A model generated the notes under the pieces. The model did no database searches and was not told where the DNA came from. It saw only the letters and a program-made list of their open reading frames with translations. Position numbers and translations under genes: made by a program. Of a stretch of DNA of 22,903 bases, positions 1-7,593 are shown one piece after another; within the stretch, counting starts at the first letter, position 1, and each line of letters begins with the position of its first letter. Origin of the DNA: Streptomyces exfoliatus (GTDB lineage Bacteria; Actinomycetota; Actinomycetes; Streptomycetales; Streptomycetaceae). The DNA is taken from contig NZ_JNZP01000046.1 of assembly GCF_000725545.1 (NCBI RefSeq), forward strand, positions 1 to 22,903, in the 5' to 3' direction.

Positions 1-239
1 TCGACGACGGCGACGGAGACGCGCTGGTTCTCCTTCTCGGCGGCGTCCAGGGTGGCCTGCGCGGCCTTCGTGGCGGCCTCGATCGTCAGGTGCGTCGACT
101 GCTGCAGGTTGCCGTTGGCGGCGTCGGCCATGACGGCGGCGGGGGCGGCGGCCGGGGCGGAGGCGTTCGCGGAGACCGCGCCGAAGGTGCCGGCGGCGAG
201 GACAGCGGCGGCGGTGGCGCCGAAGAGGATCTTCTTCAT
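1..239 (-). CDS. hbpS: Secreted HbpS/GlcG-family heme-binding protein (3' part beyond window edge)
   Basis: The first 79 codons are visible; the rest lies beyond position 1. The protein starts MKKILFGATAAAVLAAG, a Sec-type signal peptide (two Lys, hydrophobic core, likely cleavage after an ANA or ASA site near residue 26). Next come an Ala/Pro-rich linker and LTIEAATKAAQATLDAAEKE followed by SVAVVD, the characteristic opening of the GlcG/HbpS (DUF336) fold. Known for the family: HbpS of Streptomyces reticuli is an extracellular octameric heme-binding protein that modulates the sensor kinase SenS under iron or oxidative stress. Here the gene is divergent from a SenS/SenR-like pair, 422 bp away, which supports the assignment. 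The ATG at 237-239 is preceded by a purine-rich GGAG. The heme-ligand region is not in the window, so heme binding is inferred from family and context. Confidence 0.72.
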   Translation of the reverse strand, partial: MKKILFGATAAAVLAAGTFGAVSANASAPAAAPAAVMADAANGNLQQSTHLTIEAATKAAQATLDAAEKENQRVSVAVV

Positions 240-290
240 GAGGAACTCCGTGAGGGTGAGGTGGGGCGGGTGAGGCGGCAGGCCGTGGGA

Positions 291-361
291 CCGTCAGCCG
301 GAGGCTTGAGCACCATGGGCCGTGAGCCGGAGGCTTGAGCGCCGTGGGGCCGTGACTCGGG
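291..361 (+). repeat. About 30-bp tandem repeat, two copies plus a partial third
   Basis: Copies at 291-319 and 320-349 share CCGTSAGCCGGAGGCTTGAG followed by a CACCATGGG or GCCGTGGGG end. A third partial copy, starting CCGTGACTCGGG, covers 350-361. The repeat lies in the 5' region of the HbpS-like gene, between its start and the palindrome at 498. Confidence 0.75.
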
Positions 362-497
362 CCATGAGGCCCGGGGGGCCGAGCGGTGGGGCGGCTCGTC
401 CGCCTCGTTCGCTCTGAGATCCATCCTGTGGCCGGAACCCGGGCCGTCCGGTCCACGGTCCGGCTGTCCTCCGCGCGCACACTGGAGGACGACCGGG

Positions 498-513
498 TCA
501 GCCGATCGGCTGA
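498..513. promoter_or_regulatory. 16-bp perfect palindrome, candidate operator of hbpS/senSR
   Basis: The sequence TCAGCCGATCGGCTGA is its own reverse complement. It sits 148 bp upstream of the kinase start, in the divergent region. It suits a dimeric regulator such as the adjacent NarL-type response regulator, but no direct evidence links the two. Confidence 0.35.
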
Positions 514-661
514 TGCCGTCGTGGTCCCTCCGGGCCAGGATGGACTGATAGCCCCAGGTCAGAAGGCCTACAGGCACAGGCCGGAACGGCATGGGCGGAG
601 ACCACGGGCCGCCGGACGGCCCGGCGGCCCGGGAGGGGCGGAAGGGCAGGAGGGCGGAGAC

Positions 662-1900
662 GTGACACGGCCGAAGGCACAGCGCGGCGGCACCGCGGCC
701 CGCCCGGCGGAGACCGAACAGGATTCCGCCGCCCCCCGGCCGGCGGAGAGCGAACGGGACCCGGACGCCGCCTGGCTGGCGCGGGTCATGCACATCGCCT
801 TCTTCCTCCTCCTCGGCGCGTCGCTCGTCCGCTTCCTGCTGCGCCACCCCTGGGAGGACCGCAGCCCCTGGATCGTCGCCCTCTCCGGCGCCCTCGCCTC
901 CCTCTACCTCCTCGGCCCCGTCGTCGGCACCCGCGCCGCGCCCCGCCGGATCGCCTGGCTGAGCACGGTCGTCGCCGTCTGGATCCTCCTGGTCGTCCTC
1001 GCGCCCAGCTTCGCCTGGTGCGCGGTGCCGCTCTTCTACACGGGCCTGCGCACCCTCCCGGCGCGCGCCGCGCTCGGTCTGGTCACGTTGCTCACCGCGT
1101 TCGTGGTGTTCGCGCAGGTGCAGCTGGCGCACGGCGGCTGGGACCCGAACCTGATCGTGGCGCCGCCGGCCGTCGCCGCCATCGCCACCGGGGTGTTCGT
1201 GTACTCCGACCGGCAGGCCGCCCGCCAGCGGGCCCTGATCGACGACCTGATCCGCACCCGGCGCGAGCTCGCCGCGATCGAGCGCCGCGAGGGCACCCTC
1301 GCCGAGCGCCAGCGGCTCTCCATGGAGATCCACGACAGCCTGGCGCAGGGCCTGTCGAGCCAGCAGATGCTGCTCCAGGCGGCCGACCGCACCTGGGACA
1401 GCGACCCGTCGACCGCCCGCCGCCACGTCCGTACCGCCGAGTCCATCGCCGAACGCAACCTGGCGGAGGCGCGCCGCTTCGTGCACGACCTCGCGCCCGC
1501 CGACCTCGCCGGGGGCGGTGGCCTCGAAGAGGCCCTGCGGGGCCTCGCCACCCGCGAGTCCGCGGCCTTCCGGGTCGACGGGACGGCGGTCCCGCTCCCC
1601 GAACGGGTGCAGTCGGCGCTCCTCCGCATCGCGCAGGGCGCCCTCGCGAACATCCGCGAGCACGCCGGAGCCGAATCCGCCGCCCTGACCCTCACGTACC
1701 TCGACGACCAGGTGGTCCTGGACATCGCCGACGACGGCCGCGGCTTCGACCCGGCCGAGAGGCCCGGCGGGGTGCGCGGCCACGGACTGCCCGCGATGGG
1801 CGTGCGCGCGCGGCAGCTCGGCGGCACCCTGACAGTCGAGTCCACCCCGGGCGAGGGCACGGTGCTCTCGGCCGCGATCCCGCTCTCCCTGGAGTCCTGA
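662..1900 (+). CDS. senS: SenS-like sensor histidine kinase (HisKA_3/NarX type)
   Basis: 412 residues from GTG 662, chosen because AGGAGGGCGG lies 6-13 nt upstream and the product starts just before the first membrane helix. An N-terminal polar tail (1-40) precedes five hydrophobic segments at about 42-60, 70-90, 97-126, 136-155 and 163-181. The HisKA_3 dimerisation box follows, with phospho-acceptor H224 in MEIHDSLAQG. The C-terminal ATPase domain has an N box (NIREHAGAE), a G1 box (DDGRGFDP) and a G2-like GHGLPAMGVRARQLGG. Known: S. reticuli SenS is a five-TM kinase of this class that interacts with extracellular HbpS. The TM count and the divergent HbpS-like gene support orthology; the signal it senses here is inferred. 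It overlaps the downstream regulator by one base (TGATG), so the two are translationally coupled. Confidence 0.85.
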   Translation: MTRPKAQRGGTAARPAETEQDSAAPRPAESERDPDAAWLARVMHIAFFLLLGASLVRFLLRHPWEDRSPWIVALSGALASLYLLGPVVGTRAAPRRIAWLSTVVAVWILLVVLAPSFAWCAVPLFYTGLRTLPARAALGLVTLLTAFVVFAQVQLAHGGWDPNLIVAPPAVAAIATGVFVYSDRQAARQRALIDDLIRTRRELAAIERREGTLAERQRLSMEIHDSLAQGLSSQQMLLQAADRTWDSDPSTARRHVRTAESIAERNLAEARRFVHDLAPADLAGGGGLEEALRGLATRESAAFRVDGTAVPLPERVQSALLRIAQGALANIREHAGAESAALTLTYLDDQVVLDIADDGRGFDPAERPGGVRGHGLPAMGVRARQLGGTLTVESTPGEGTVLSAAIPLSLES

Positions 1901-2520
1901 TGTCCGTACGGATCCTGCTCTGCGACGACCACATCGTCGTCCGCGCCGGGCTGCTCGCCCTGCTCGGCAGCACCCCCGACATCGAGGTGGTCGGCGAGGC
2001 GGGCAGCGGTGAGGAGGCGGTGGCGATGGCGGCGAAGCTGAAGCCCGACGTCGTCCTGATGGACCTCCAGCTGGGCGCGGGCATCGACGGCGTGGAGGCG
2101 ACCCGCCTGATCGCGCCGACCGGCGTCCACGTCCTCGTCCTCACCACGTACGACACGGACGCCGACATCACGCGGGCGATCGAGGCGGGCGCGACCGGTT
2201 ACCTCCTGAAGGCCGAACGGCCCGAGGAGCTGTTCGCCGCGATCCACTCGGCCGCCCAGGGCCGCACCGCCCTGTCCCCGCCGGTCGCCAGCCGGGTCAT
2301 GGACCGGATGCGGGGCGCGGCGGGCCCGAGCCTCACGGACCGGGAGCGGGACATCCTCGGCCAGCTGGGGCGCGGCCTCGGCAACCGCGAGATCGCGCGG
2401 GCCCTGTTCATCAGCGAGGCGACGGTGAAGACGCACCTGGGCCGGATCTACGCGAAGCTCGGCGTCGACACGCGGGCCGGCGCGGTCGCGGTCGCCAAGG
2501 AGCGCCGCCTGCTGCCGTAG
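1900..2520 (+). CDS. senR: SenR-like NarL/FixJ response regulator
   Basis: 206 residues. The receiver domain (1-120) has acidic residues D9 and D10, phospho-acceptor D55 in VVLMDLQLG, T82/T83 and K104 in GYLLKAERP. A LuxR-type HTH occupies about 140-195 (LTDRERDILGQLGRGLGNRE, then SEATVKTHLGRIYAKLGV). The length is normal for the NarL family. ATG 1900 overlaps the stop codon of the kinase, a hallmark of a cognate pair. By analogy with SenR it should bind DNA upstream of the HbpS-like gene and of peroxidase genes; that is inferred from context, not from a site seen here. Confidence 0.87.
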   Translation: MSVRILLCDDHIVVRAGLLALLGSTPDIEVVGEAGSGEEAVAMAAKLKPDVVLMDLQLGAGIDGVEATRLIAPTGVHVLVLTTYDTDADITRAIEAGATGYLLKAERPEELFAAIHSAAQGRTALSPPVASRVMDRMRGAAGPSLTDRERDILGQLGRGLGNREIARALFISEATVKTHLGRIYAKLGVDTRAGAVAVAKERRLLP

Positions 2521-2643
2521 GGCGTGTCCTTCGGATCGCCGGTTCGCGTCGTCCGGCACCGCGCAGGCGCCGCCACTGCTACTGTGCGCTACTGCTCGAC
2601 CGCATGGTGTCACGCCATGCCCCGGTTCTCAGTGGGAGCGCAC

Positions 2644-3867
2644 GTGAAGCTCGCGATCGTCGGCGGCGGCCCCGCCGGCCTCTACCTCTCGATCCTGCTG
2701 AAGCGGCAGGATCCCGCGCACGACATCACCGTGTACGAACGGAACCCGGCGGGCTCCACGTACGGCTGGGGCGTGACGTACTGGGCGGGGCTCCTCGACA
2801 AACTGCGCGCGGGCGATCCCGAGTCCGCGGCGGCGGTCGCCGAGGCGTCCGTGACCTGGAACGACGGGGTCGCGATCGTCCGTGACGAGCGGACCGTCCA
2901 CCGCGGTGACGCGGGCTTCGGCATCGGGCGGCGGCGGATGCTCGCACTGCTCGCGGACCGGGCCGAGGAGCTGGGCGTACGGGTGGAGTTCGAGCACGAC
3001 ATCACCGGCCCCGACGCGCCCGAACTGGCCGGGGCGGACCTGGTCGTCGCCGCCGACGGCGTCAACAGCGCCCTCCGCGAGGCGCACGCCGGGCATTTCG
3101 GCAGCGAGGTCACCAGCGGCCGCAACCAGTACATCTGGCTCGGCACCACCAAGGTCTTCGACTCCTTCAGCTTCGCCTTCAAGGAGACCGAGCACGGCTG
3201 GATCTGGTGCTACGCCTACGGGTTCAGCGGCGAGCGTTCCACCTGTGTCGTCGAGTGCTCGCGGGAGACGTGGACCGGTCTCGGTCTCGACACGCGCGGC
3301 GAGGGCGACAGCCTGCGCCTCCTGGAGAAGCTGTTCCACGACCTCCTCGACGGGCACGAGCTGATCGGCCGGGAGCGGGCCGACGACGCCGCCCAGTGGC
3401 TCACCTTCCGCACCCTCACCAACCGGGTCTGGCACCGCGGCAACCTGGTCCTCCTCGGCGACGCCGCCCACACCACCCACTACTCGATCGGCGCGGGCAC
3501 CACCCTCGCCCTGGAGGACGCCCTCGCCCTCGCGGAGGCCCTGCGCGGACCGGGAAGCGCCCAGGACGCAGCCGCCCTCGACGCCGCCCTCACCGCGTAC
3601 GGCAGGCGGCGCCGCGCCGAACTCGTCTCCGCGCAGAGCGCGGCCCGCTACAGCGCCCAGTGGTACGAGAACCTCCCCCGCTACATGAACCTCGAACCGG
3701 CCCGGATGTTCGCCCTCCTCGGCCAGCGCCACTCCCCCCTGCTCCCGCACATCCCGCCGCAGCTCTACTACCGGATCGACCGGGCGGCCGAGCAGCTCGA
3801 ACCGCTGCGCCGCCTCAAGCGCTGGCTCGGCCCCCGGGTGGCGAGGGCGGTCCACGGCCGCCACTGA
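2644..3867 (+). CDS. FAD-dependent aromatic monooxygenase (salicylyl-CoA 5-hydroxylase-like)
   Basis: 407 residues. GTG 2644 was chosen because the product then starts MKLAIVGGGPAGLYLS, with the dinucleotide-binding GxGxxG at 6-11, and GGGAG lies about 6 nt upstream; the upstream extension of the frame is non-conserved. The second FAD motif of class A flavin monooxygenases, GDAAHTTHYSIGAG, begins at G272. After the first Rossmann strand, the YERN plus GSTYGWGVTYW stretch resembles the N-terminal part of salicylyl-CoA 5-hydroxylase and VioD-like enzymes. These use NAD(P)H, FAD and O2 to hydroxylate an aromatic ring. The substrate cannot be read from the sequence. It stands alone, 123 nt after the response regulator and with no CoA ligase nearby, so a catabolic operon is not supported. 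Confidence 0.82.
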   Translation: MKLAIVGGGPAGLYLSILLKRQDPAHDITVYERNPAGSTYGWGVTYWAGLLDKLRAGDPESAAAVAEASVTWNDGVAIVRDERTVHRGDAGFGIGRRRMLALLADRAEELGVRVEFEHDITGPDAPELAGADLVVAADGVNSALREAHAGHFGSEVTSGRNQYIWLGTTKVFDSFSFAFKETEHGWIWCYAYGFSGERSTCVVECSRETWTGLGLDTRGEGDSLRLLEKLFHDLLDGHELIGRERADDAAQWLTFRTLTNRVWHRGNLVLLGDAAHTTHYSIGAGTTLALEDALALAEALRGPGSAQDAAALDAALTAYGRRRRAELVSAQSAARYSAQWYENLPRYMNLEPARMFALLGQRHSPLLPHIPPQLYYRIDRAAEQLEPLRRLKRWLGPRVARAVHGRH

Positions 3868-3880
3868 AGCGGCCCGATGT

Positions 3881-3939
3881 CCCGGCCTCGCGTACGGGCG
3901 CGGCCCGACGCCCCCGGCCTCGCGTACGGGCGCGGCCCG
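3881..3939 (+). repeat. 27-bp perfect direct repeat, period 32
   Basis: Positions 3881-3907 and 3913-3939 are identical (CCCGGCCTCGCGTACGGGCG followed by CGGCCCG), separated by 5 bp. They fill the 94-bp gap between the monooxygenase and the next gene. Recent duplication by slippage is likely; no function is evident. Confidence 0.85.
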
Positions 3940-3961
3940 GGGGCGTGACACCATCAATCCC

Positions 3962-4462
3962 GTGCTCGACATCGGCTACTCCCTCTCGCGTCGCTTCCCC
4001 GACCCGCCGCAGACCGACTACCGCCACGCGGACGTCCACGCCCTGCGGCACGACCTGTTCTGCGGGGACGTGTACCTCGCCGACACCGAGGCGGACCGCG
4101 AGGTGTCCACAGCCTGGGGATGGGTGCCGGTGCTCGACTTCGCGTGGGCCCTGTGCGACATCGTCGAGCAGCTCGACCAGGACCCGCGCGGCAGCCGCGC
4201 CTCCCAGCCCCAGTACGCCGAACTCGACTTCACCGAGTCCTCGGACCGCATGCTCTTCGAGCGCCGCTTCGGCTGGGTGGACGTCGAGGCCGACTGGATG
4301 CCGGGCGACGAGCCCCCGGTCACCTTCAGCCACGCCGCACTGCGCCGCGAGGCCCGCGACTTCCTGCACGACCTGATCGCCGACCTCACCGACATGCACG
4401 AGGGCCTCGCCGACAACCCGGCCGTCTGGTCCCTCCAGGCCCGCTTCCCCCGCCTGCCGTAG
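3962..4462 (+). CDS. Conserved-looking hypothetical protein, 166 aa
   Basis: No family recognised with certainty. The product is acidic and soluble (MLDIGYSLSRRFPDPP..., many Asp/Glu and Trp, no TM segment or signal peptide). Its regular high G/C third positions argue that it is a real gene. The middle carries WVPVLDFAWALCDIVEQLDQ, a likely amphipathic helix. GTG 3962 has no close Shine-Dalgarno; the nearest G-run (about 3939-3943) is 18 nt away, so a leaderless transcript is possible. It converges with the pentapeptide-repeat gene across 23 bp. Size and composition resemble bacterial immunity or SUKH-adjacent proteins, but no motif supports that. Confidence 0.7.
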   Translation: MLDIGYSLSRRFPDPPQTDYRHADVHALRHDLFCGDVYLADTEADREVSTAWGWVPVLDFAWALCDIVEQLDQDPRGSRASQPQYAELDFTESSDRMLFERRFGWVDVEADWMPGDEPPVTFSHAALRREARDFLHDLIADLTDMHEGLADNPAVWSLQARFPRLP

Positions 4463-4485
4463 CCCCCCGGCCCCCGGCCCCGGCG

Positions 4486-5166
4486 TCACTCCTCCACTCG
4501 CACCCCCAGCCGCGCCGCGAGCACCGGCGCGAGGTCGAGGAGCTGCGCCGTCGAGATCACGGCCCCCGCGAGCGACTCCACCCCGCGCTCGATCTCCAGG
4601 CGCTGCACCCCTCTCAGATCCACGTCCTTCAGCCGTGCCCCGGAGAAGTCGACCCCGGTCAGGACGCAGTCCACGAACTCCACCCGTTCGAGCACCGCGC
4701 CCCCGAAGTCGAGATCGCTCAGCACGCACCCCTCGAAGACGACGTCCCTCAGCTTCGCCGACCGCAGGTTCAGATAGTCGCTCTTGCCTCCCCGCACCAC
4801 GACTCTCTCCAGGACCGCCCCGTGCAGCTGCACCCCGCCGAGCCGCGCGTCCACCATCTCCACGTCCCGCAGCTGCGCCCCGGCCAGGACCGTCCCCACC
4901 CCCCTGACCCCGGTCAGCACCGAGTCGAGGAAGCGGGCCCCCGACAGCCGCGCCTCGTCGAGCCCGCACTCCCGCAGCGCGCAGTCCAGGAACCGCGCGC
5001 CCTCCCCCGACTGCCCCGCCAGGTCGAGTCCGGCCAGTTCGAGCCCGTCGTAGTCCCCGTCCGGCTCGAGCCCGCCCCCGTACGCCTGCAGGGGCGGCAG
5101 CCGCACCTCCGGCCGCCGGGCCGCCGCCACCGGCGCCTGCTTCTTCCGATTCCGCGTCGTCGCCAT
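4486..5166 (-). CDS. Pentapeptide-repeat protein
   Basis: 226 residues. After a basic N-terminus (MATTRNRKKQ) and a short linker, residues from about 40 to 190 follow the A(D/N)LXX-type pentapeptide pattern: LELAGLDLAGQ, ARLSGARFLDSVLTGV, AQLRDVEMVDARLGGVQLHG, AVLERVEFVDCVLTGVDFSG and ARLKDVDLRGV. Such repeats fold as a right-handed quadrilateral beta helix. Some members mimic DNA and protect gyrase (MfpA/Qnr), but many have no known role; nothing here shows a gyrase link. The C-terminal 40 residues (ESLAGAVISTAQLLDLAPVL) form a helical tail as in many actinobacterial members. It is divergent from the flavoprotein at 5265. Confidence 0.88.
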   Translation of the reverse strand: MATTRNRKKQAPVAAARRPEVRLPPLQAYGGGLEPDGDYDGLELAGLDLAGQSGEGARFLDCALRECGLDEARLSGARFLDSVLTGVRGVGTVLAGAQLRDVEMVDARLGGVQLHGAVLERVVVRGGKSDYLNLRSAKLRDVVFEGCVLSDLDFGGAVLERVEFVDCVLTGVDFSGARLKDVDLRGVQRLEIERGVESLAGAVISTAQLLDLAPVLAARLGVRVEE

Positions 5167-5264
5167 GCCCCCATGGTGATGTACGCCACTGACAACGCCC
5201 CGATGTCACGAACGCGACCCCGCCGCCCGTCGCACCCTCAGGACCCAACACGAGGGAGACGGAC

Positions 5265-6428
5265 ATGCGGAAGCTCACGATCATCGGAGGCGGCTTCGCC
5301 GGACTGACCGCGGCCATCACCGCCGCCGAGGCCGGCACCAAGGTCACCGTGCACGAGGCGCACCGGACCCCCGGCGGCCGGGCGCGCACCGCCGAGGGCC
5401 CGTACCGCACCAACGAGGGCCCGCACGCGATCTACAGCGGCGGCCCCCACTGGACCTGGCTCAAGCAGCGCGGCCTCCTCGGCCCGCTCGCCCCGCTGCC
5501 CGCCGCGGAGGGCCTCCGGTTCCGCTTCCACCGCGGCGGCGTCCTGCGCCGCACCCCGCCGCTCGGCATGCTGCGCCAGTCCCTCCGTGCCGCCGGAAGC
5601 GCCCCCGTGGACCTCGACTTCCACACCTGGGCCTCCGGGATCGCGGGCGAGCGGGTGGCGCGGGAGGCCGCCGCGTACGCCGGGGTCGCGCTCTTCCACC
5701 ACGACCCCGGCGCGCTCTCCGCGCGTTTCGTCCAGGAACGGCTGCACCGGGCCGCCGCCCTGCCGCCCGAGGCGCACTATGTGCGGGGCGGCTGGGGCCA
5801 GCTCATCGAGCGGATGATCGCGCGCGCCTGGGAGATGGGCGTACGGATCGAGACGTCGTCGCGCGTCGACAGCCTGCCGCTCGGCGAGGGTCCCGTGATC
5901 GTCGCCACCGCGCTGCCCGCCGCCGCCCGGCTCCTCGGCGACCCGTCACTGACCTGGGAGAGCGGCCGTGCGGTCCTGCTCGACCTGGCGCTTCGCGCCC
6001 GGCGGGGCGACCCGTTCGTGATCTCCGACCTGGACGCGCCCGGCTGGATCGAGCGGTTCACGGCCCAGGACCCGACGCTCGCCCCGGCCGGACAGCAGCT
6101 GATCCAGGCCCAGCTGCCGATCGGCCCCGGCGCGGCCAAGGCGGACGGCGTCGCCCACGCCGAACGCCTCCTCGACCTGGGCTTCCCCGGCTGGCGCGAA
6201 CGGACGGTGTGGCGGCGGGAGTCGGTGTCCCAGGGCCGTACGGGCGCGGTGGACCGCCCCGGCACGACCTGGCGCGACCGGCCGGCCGTCGACAGGGGCG
6301 ACGGCGTGTACCTGGTGGGCGACCAGGTGGCGGCGCCCGGCGTCCTGTCGGAGGTGTCGTTCACGAGCGCGGTCGAGGCGGTGTCCCTGGCGCTGCGCGC
6401 GGACAGCCACGCCCTGAGGAGGGCTTGA
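5265..6428 (+). CDS. FAD/NAD(P)-binding oxidoreductase, phytoene desaturase/amine-oxidase fold
   Basis: 387 residues from ATG 5265, with GAGGGAG 8 nt upstream. The N-terminus MRKLTIIGGGFAGLTAA contains the GxGxxG nucleotide-binding loop, followed by VTVHEAHRTPGGRARTAEG, the E and GGRA signature of the phytoene-dehydrogenase/monoamine-oxidase group. The C-terminal FAD motif GDGVYLVGDQVAAPGVLSEV (about 346-365) completes the cofactor site. The substrate is unknown and no carotenoid genes are nearby. The TGA at 6426-6428 lies inside the SoxR-like operator of the next gene, so the next gene's promoter begins at this stop codon. Confidence 0.82.
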   Translation: MRKLTIIGGGFAGLTAAITAAEAGTKVTVHEAHRTPGGRARTAEGPYRTNEGPHAIYSGGPHWTWLKQRGLLGPLAPLPAAEGLRFRFHRGGVLRRTPPLGMLRQSLRAAGSAPVDLDFHTWASGIAGERVAREAAAYAGVALFHHDPGALSARFVQERLHRAAALPPEAHYVRGGWGQLIERMIARAWEMGVRIETSSRVDSLPLGEGPVIVATALPAAARLLGDPSLTWESGRAVLLDLALRARRGDPFVISDLDAPGWIERFTAQDPTLAPAGQQLIQAQLPIGPGAAKADGVAHAERLLDLGFPGWRERTVWRRESVSQGRTGAVDRPGTTWRDRPAVDRGDGVYLVGDQVAAPGVLSEVSFTSAVEAVSLALRADSHALRRA

Positions 6429-6455
6429 CCTCAAGCGCGCTTGAGGTCGGAGGCT
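6425..6455 (+). promoter_or_regulatory. SoxR-type (MerR-family) operator/promoter of the quinone oxidoreductase gene
   Basis: A perfect 22-bp palindrome at 6427-6448 has arms GACCTCAAGCG and CGCTTGAGGTC. Its core, CCTCAAG-CGCG-CTTGAGG, has the same arms and spacing as the established SoxR operator (CCTCAAG-TTAA-CTTGAGG at E. coli soxS). A -35 hexamer TTGACC (6425-6430) and a -10-like GAGGCT (6450-6455) flank it with a 19-bp spacer, the long spacing that MerR-family activators correct by untwisting DNA. The palindrome and spacing are seen directly; SoxR control is inferred from established operator knowledge. Confidence 0.85.
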
Positions 6456-6521
6456 TTCCCCTGGCACCACCACTCACGCCGCACCACTTCGCTTACCGCC
6501 GCCGATGACAGGGGAACCGTC

Positions 6522-7520
6522 ATGCACGCCATCCGCCTCCACGCCTTCGGACCCGCCGAGAACCTCACGTACGAGGAGACGCCCGACCCCGTGCCGAGCC
6601 CCGGCCAGGTCCGTATCCGGGTCGCGGCGGCCGGCGTGCACCTCCTCGACACCGCGCTCCGCGAGGGGATGCCGGGCCCGTTCCCCGCGCCCACCGCGCT
6701 CCCCACCGTCCCCGGCCGCGAGGTCGCCGGCACCGTCGACGCCCTCGGCGAGGGCACCGACCCCGGCTGGCTCGGCAGACGGGTCGTCGCCCACCTCGGC
6801 ATGGCCCCCGGCGGCTACGCCGAACTCGCCGTCACGGACGCCGCCCGCCTCCACGCCCTGCCCGACCACGTCGACGAGGCGAAGGCCGTCGCCATGATCG
6901 GCACCGGCCGCACCACCCTCGGCATCCTGCAGTTCACGGCGCTCGGCCCGGACTCGATCGCGATCGTCCCGGCCGCCGCCGGCGGCATCGGCACCCTGCT
7001 CGTCCAGTACGCCAAGAACGCCGGCGCCACCGTCATCGGCCTCGCCGGCGGCCCCGCGAAGGTCGCCCTCGTCCAGGAGAACGGCGCCGACCTGGCCGTC
7101 GACTACAAGGAACCCGACTGGGCGGAGAAGGTCCGCGCGTACCTGGACGGGCGCACCGCCACCGTCGTCTACGACTCGGTCGGCGGCGACACCGGCCGGG
7201 CCGCCGTCGACCTGCTCGGCAAGGGCGGACAGCACGTCGTCTTCGGCTGGTCCGGCACCGGTCTCCGCGAGGGCGAACCGCTCACCTTCACGCCGGAGGA
7301 GCTCGCCGCCCGCGGCATCACCTCGGAGTCCGTCCTCGGCCCCGTCATGATCCAGAAGGCGGGCGGTGACGTCCGCAACCTCGAACTCGCCGCCCTCGAA
7401 GCGGCGGCCACCGGCAGCCTCCGCCCGGCGGTCCACCGCTTCCCGCTCTCCGACGCGGCGGGCGCCCACCGCGCCCTGGAGACCAGGGGCACGACGGGCA
7501 AGGTGGTCCTGGTGCCGTGA
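6522..7520 (+). CDS. Quinone oxidoreductase-type zinc-free MDR dehydrogenase, predicted SoxR regulon member
   Basis: 332 residues from ATG 6522, with AGGGGAA 6 nt upstream. The N-terminal GroES-like domain (PSPGQVRIRVAAAGVHLLDT, PTVPGREVAGTVDALG) is followed by a Rossmann domain with VPAAAGGIGTLLVQYAKNAG (about 149-168), the NADPH-binding loop of QOR enzymes. No cysteine was seen in the translation, so the structural zinc site of alcohol dehydrogenases is absent, as in QOR. These enzymes reduce quinones or enones with NADPH. The SoxR-type operator upstream fits a role in handling redox-cycling metabolites such as quinone antibiotics. In S. coelicolor one SoxR target is an oxidoreductase of this type. 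Confidence 0.9.
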   Translation: MHAIRLHAFGPAENLTYEETPDPVPSPGQVRIRVAAAGVHLLDTALREGMPGPFPAPTALPTVPGREVAGTVDALGEGTDPGWLGRRVVAHLGMAPGGYAELAVTDAARLHALPDHVDEAKAVAMIGTGRTTLGILQFTALGPDSIAIVPAAAGGIGTLLVQYAKNAGATVIGLAGGPAKVALVQENGADLAVDYKEPDWAEKVRAYLDGRTATVVYDSVGGDTGRAAVDLLGKGGQHVVFGWSGTGLREGEPLTFTPEELAARGITSESVLGPVMIQKAGGDVRNLELAALEAAATGSLRPAVHRFPLSDAAGAHRALETRGTTGKVVLVP

Positions 7521-7533
7521 GGCGGCACGGGAC

Positions 7534-7593
7534 GGGATCGGACCCGGGGTGGGATACGAGGGTGGGATCAGACCCCGGGTGGGCTCAGACCCC
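7534..7593 (+). repeat. Imperfect short repeats between convergent genes
   Basis: GGTGGGATCAGACCCC (7561-7576) and GGTGGGCTCAGACCCC (7578-7593) repeat with a 17-bp period and one mismatch. A more diverged copy (GGGATCGGACCC) lies at 7534-7545. The units contain GGG...CCC complements and could form short hairpins, so the block may act as the terminator between the convergent genes. The second unit runs into the last codons of the leftward gene. Confidence 0.55.

Larger units (their letters stand above)
240..661. promoter_or_regulatory. Divergent hbpS-senS control region
   Basis: This 422-bp gap holds no convincing gene between the divergent HbpS-like and SenS-like genes. A frame is open in front of the kinase from about 386, but its product is Arg-rich and unlike the kinase. 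Visible structure: a tandem repeat at 291-361 and a perfect 16-bp palindrome at 498-513 (arm TCAGCCGA). The promoters of both genes must lie here, and in the S. reticuli system the response regulator acts on the hbpS upstream region. Which element is the binding site is inference. Confidence 0.5.

Noticed and set aside
386..661. N-terminal extension of the kinase frame
   Set aside because: The extension is Arg-rich and non-conserved, while GTG 662 has an AGGAGGG ribosome site and starts the normal N-terminus.
236..1783. Long minus-strand open frame (515 codons) opposite the sensor kinase
   Set aside because: It is Arg/Gly/Ala/Asp-rich antisense sequence created by high-GC codon bias; the plus-strand frame carries clear kinase motifs and a Shine-Dalgarno.
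1018..1899. Upstream part of the response-regulator frame and other long frames inside the kinase gene
   Set aside because: Arg/Pro-rich shadow of the kinase; the real regulator starts at ATG 1900.
3815..5413. 532-codon minus-strand frame spanning the pentapeptide-repeat gene
   Set aside because: It is out of frame with the pentapeptide repeats and has low-complexity Gly/Arg/Ala composition.
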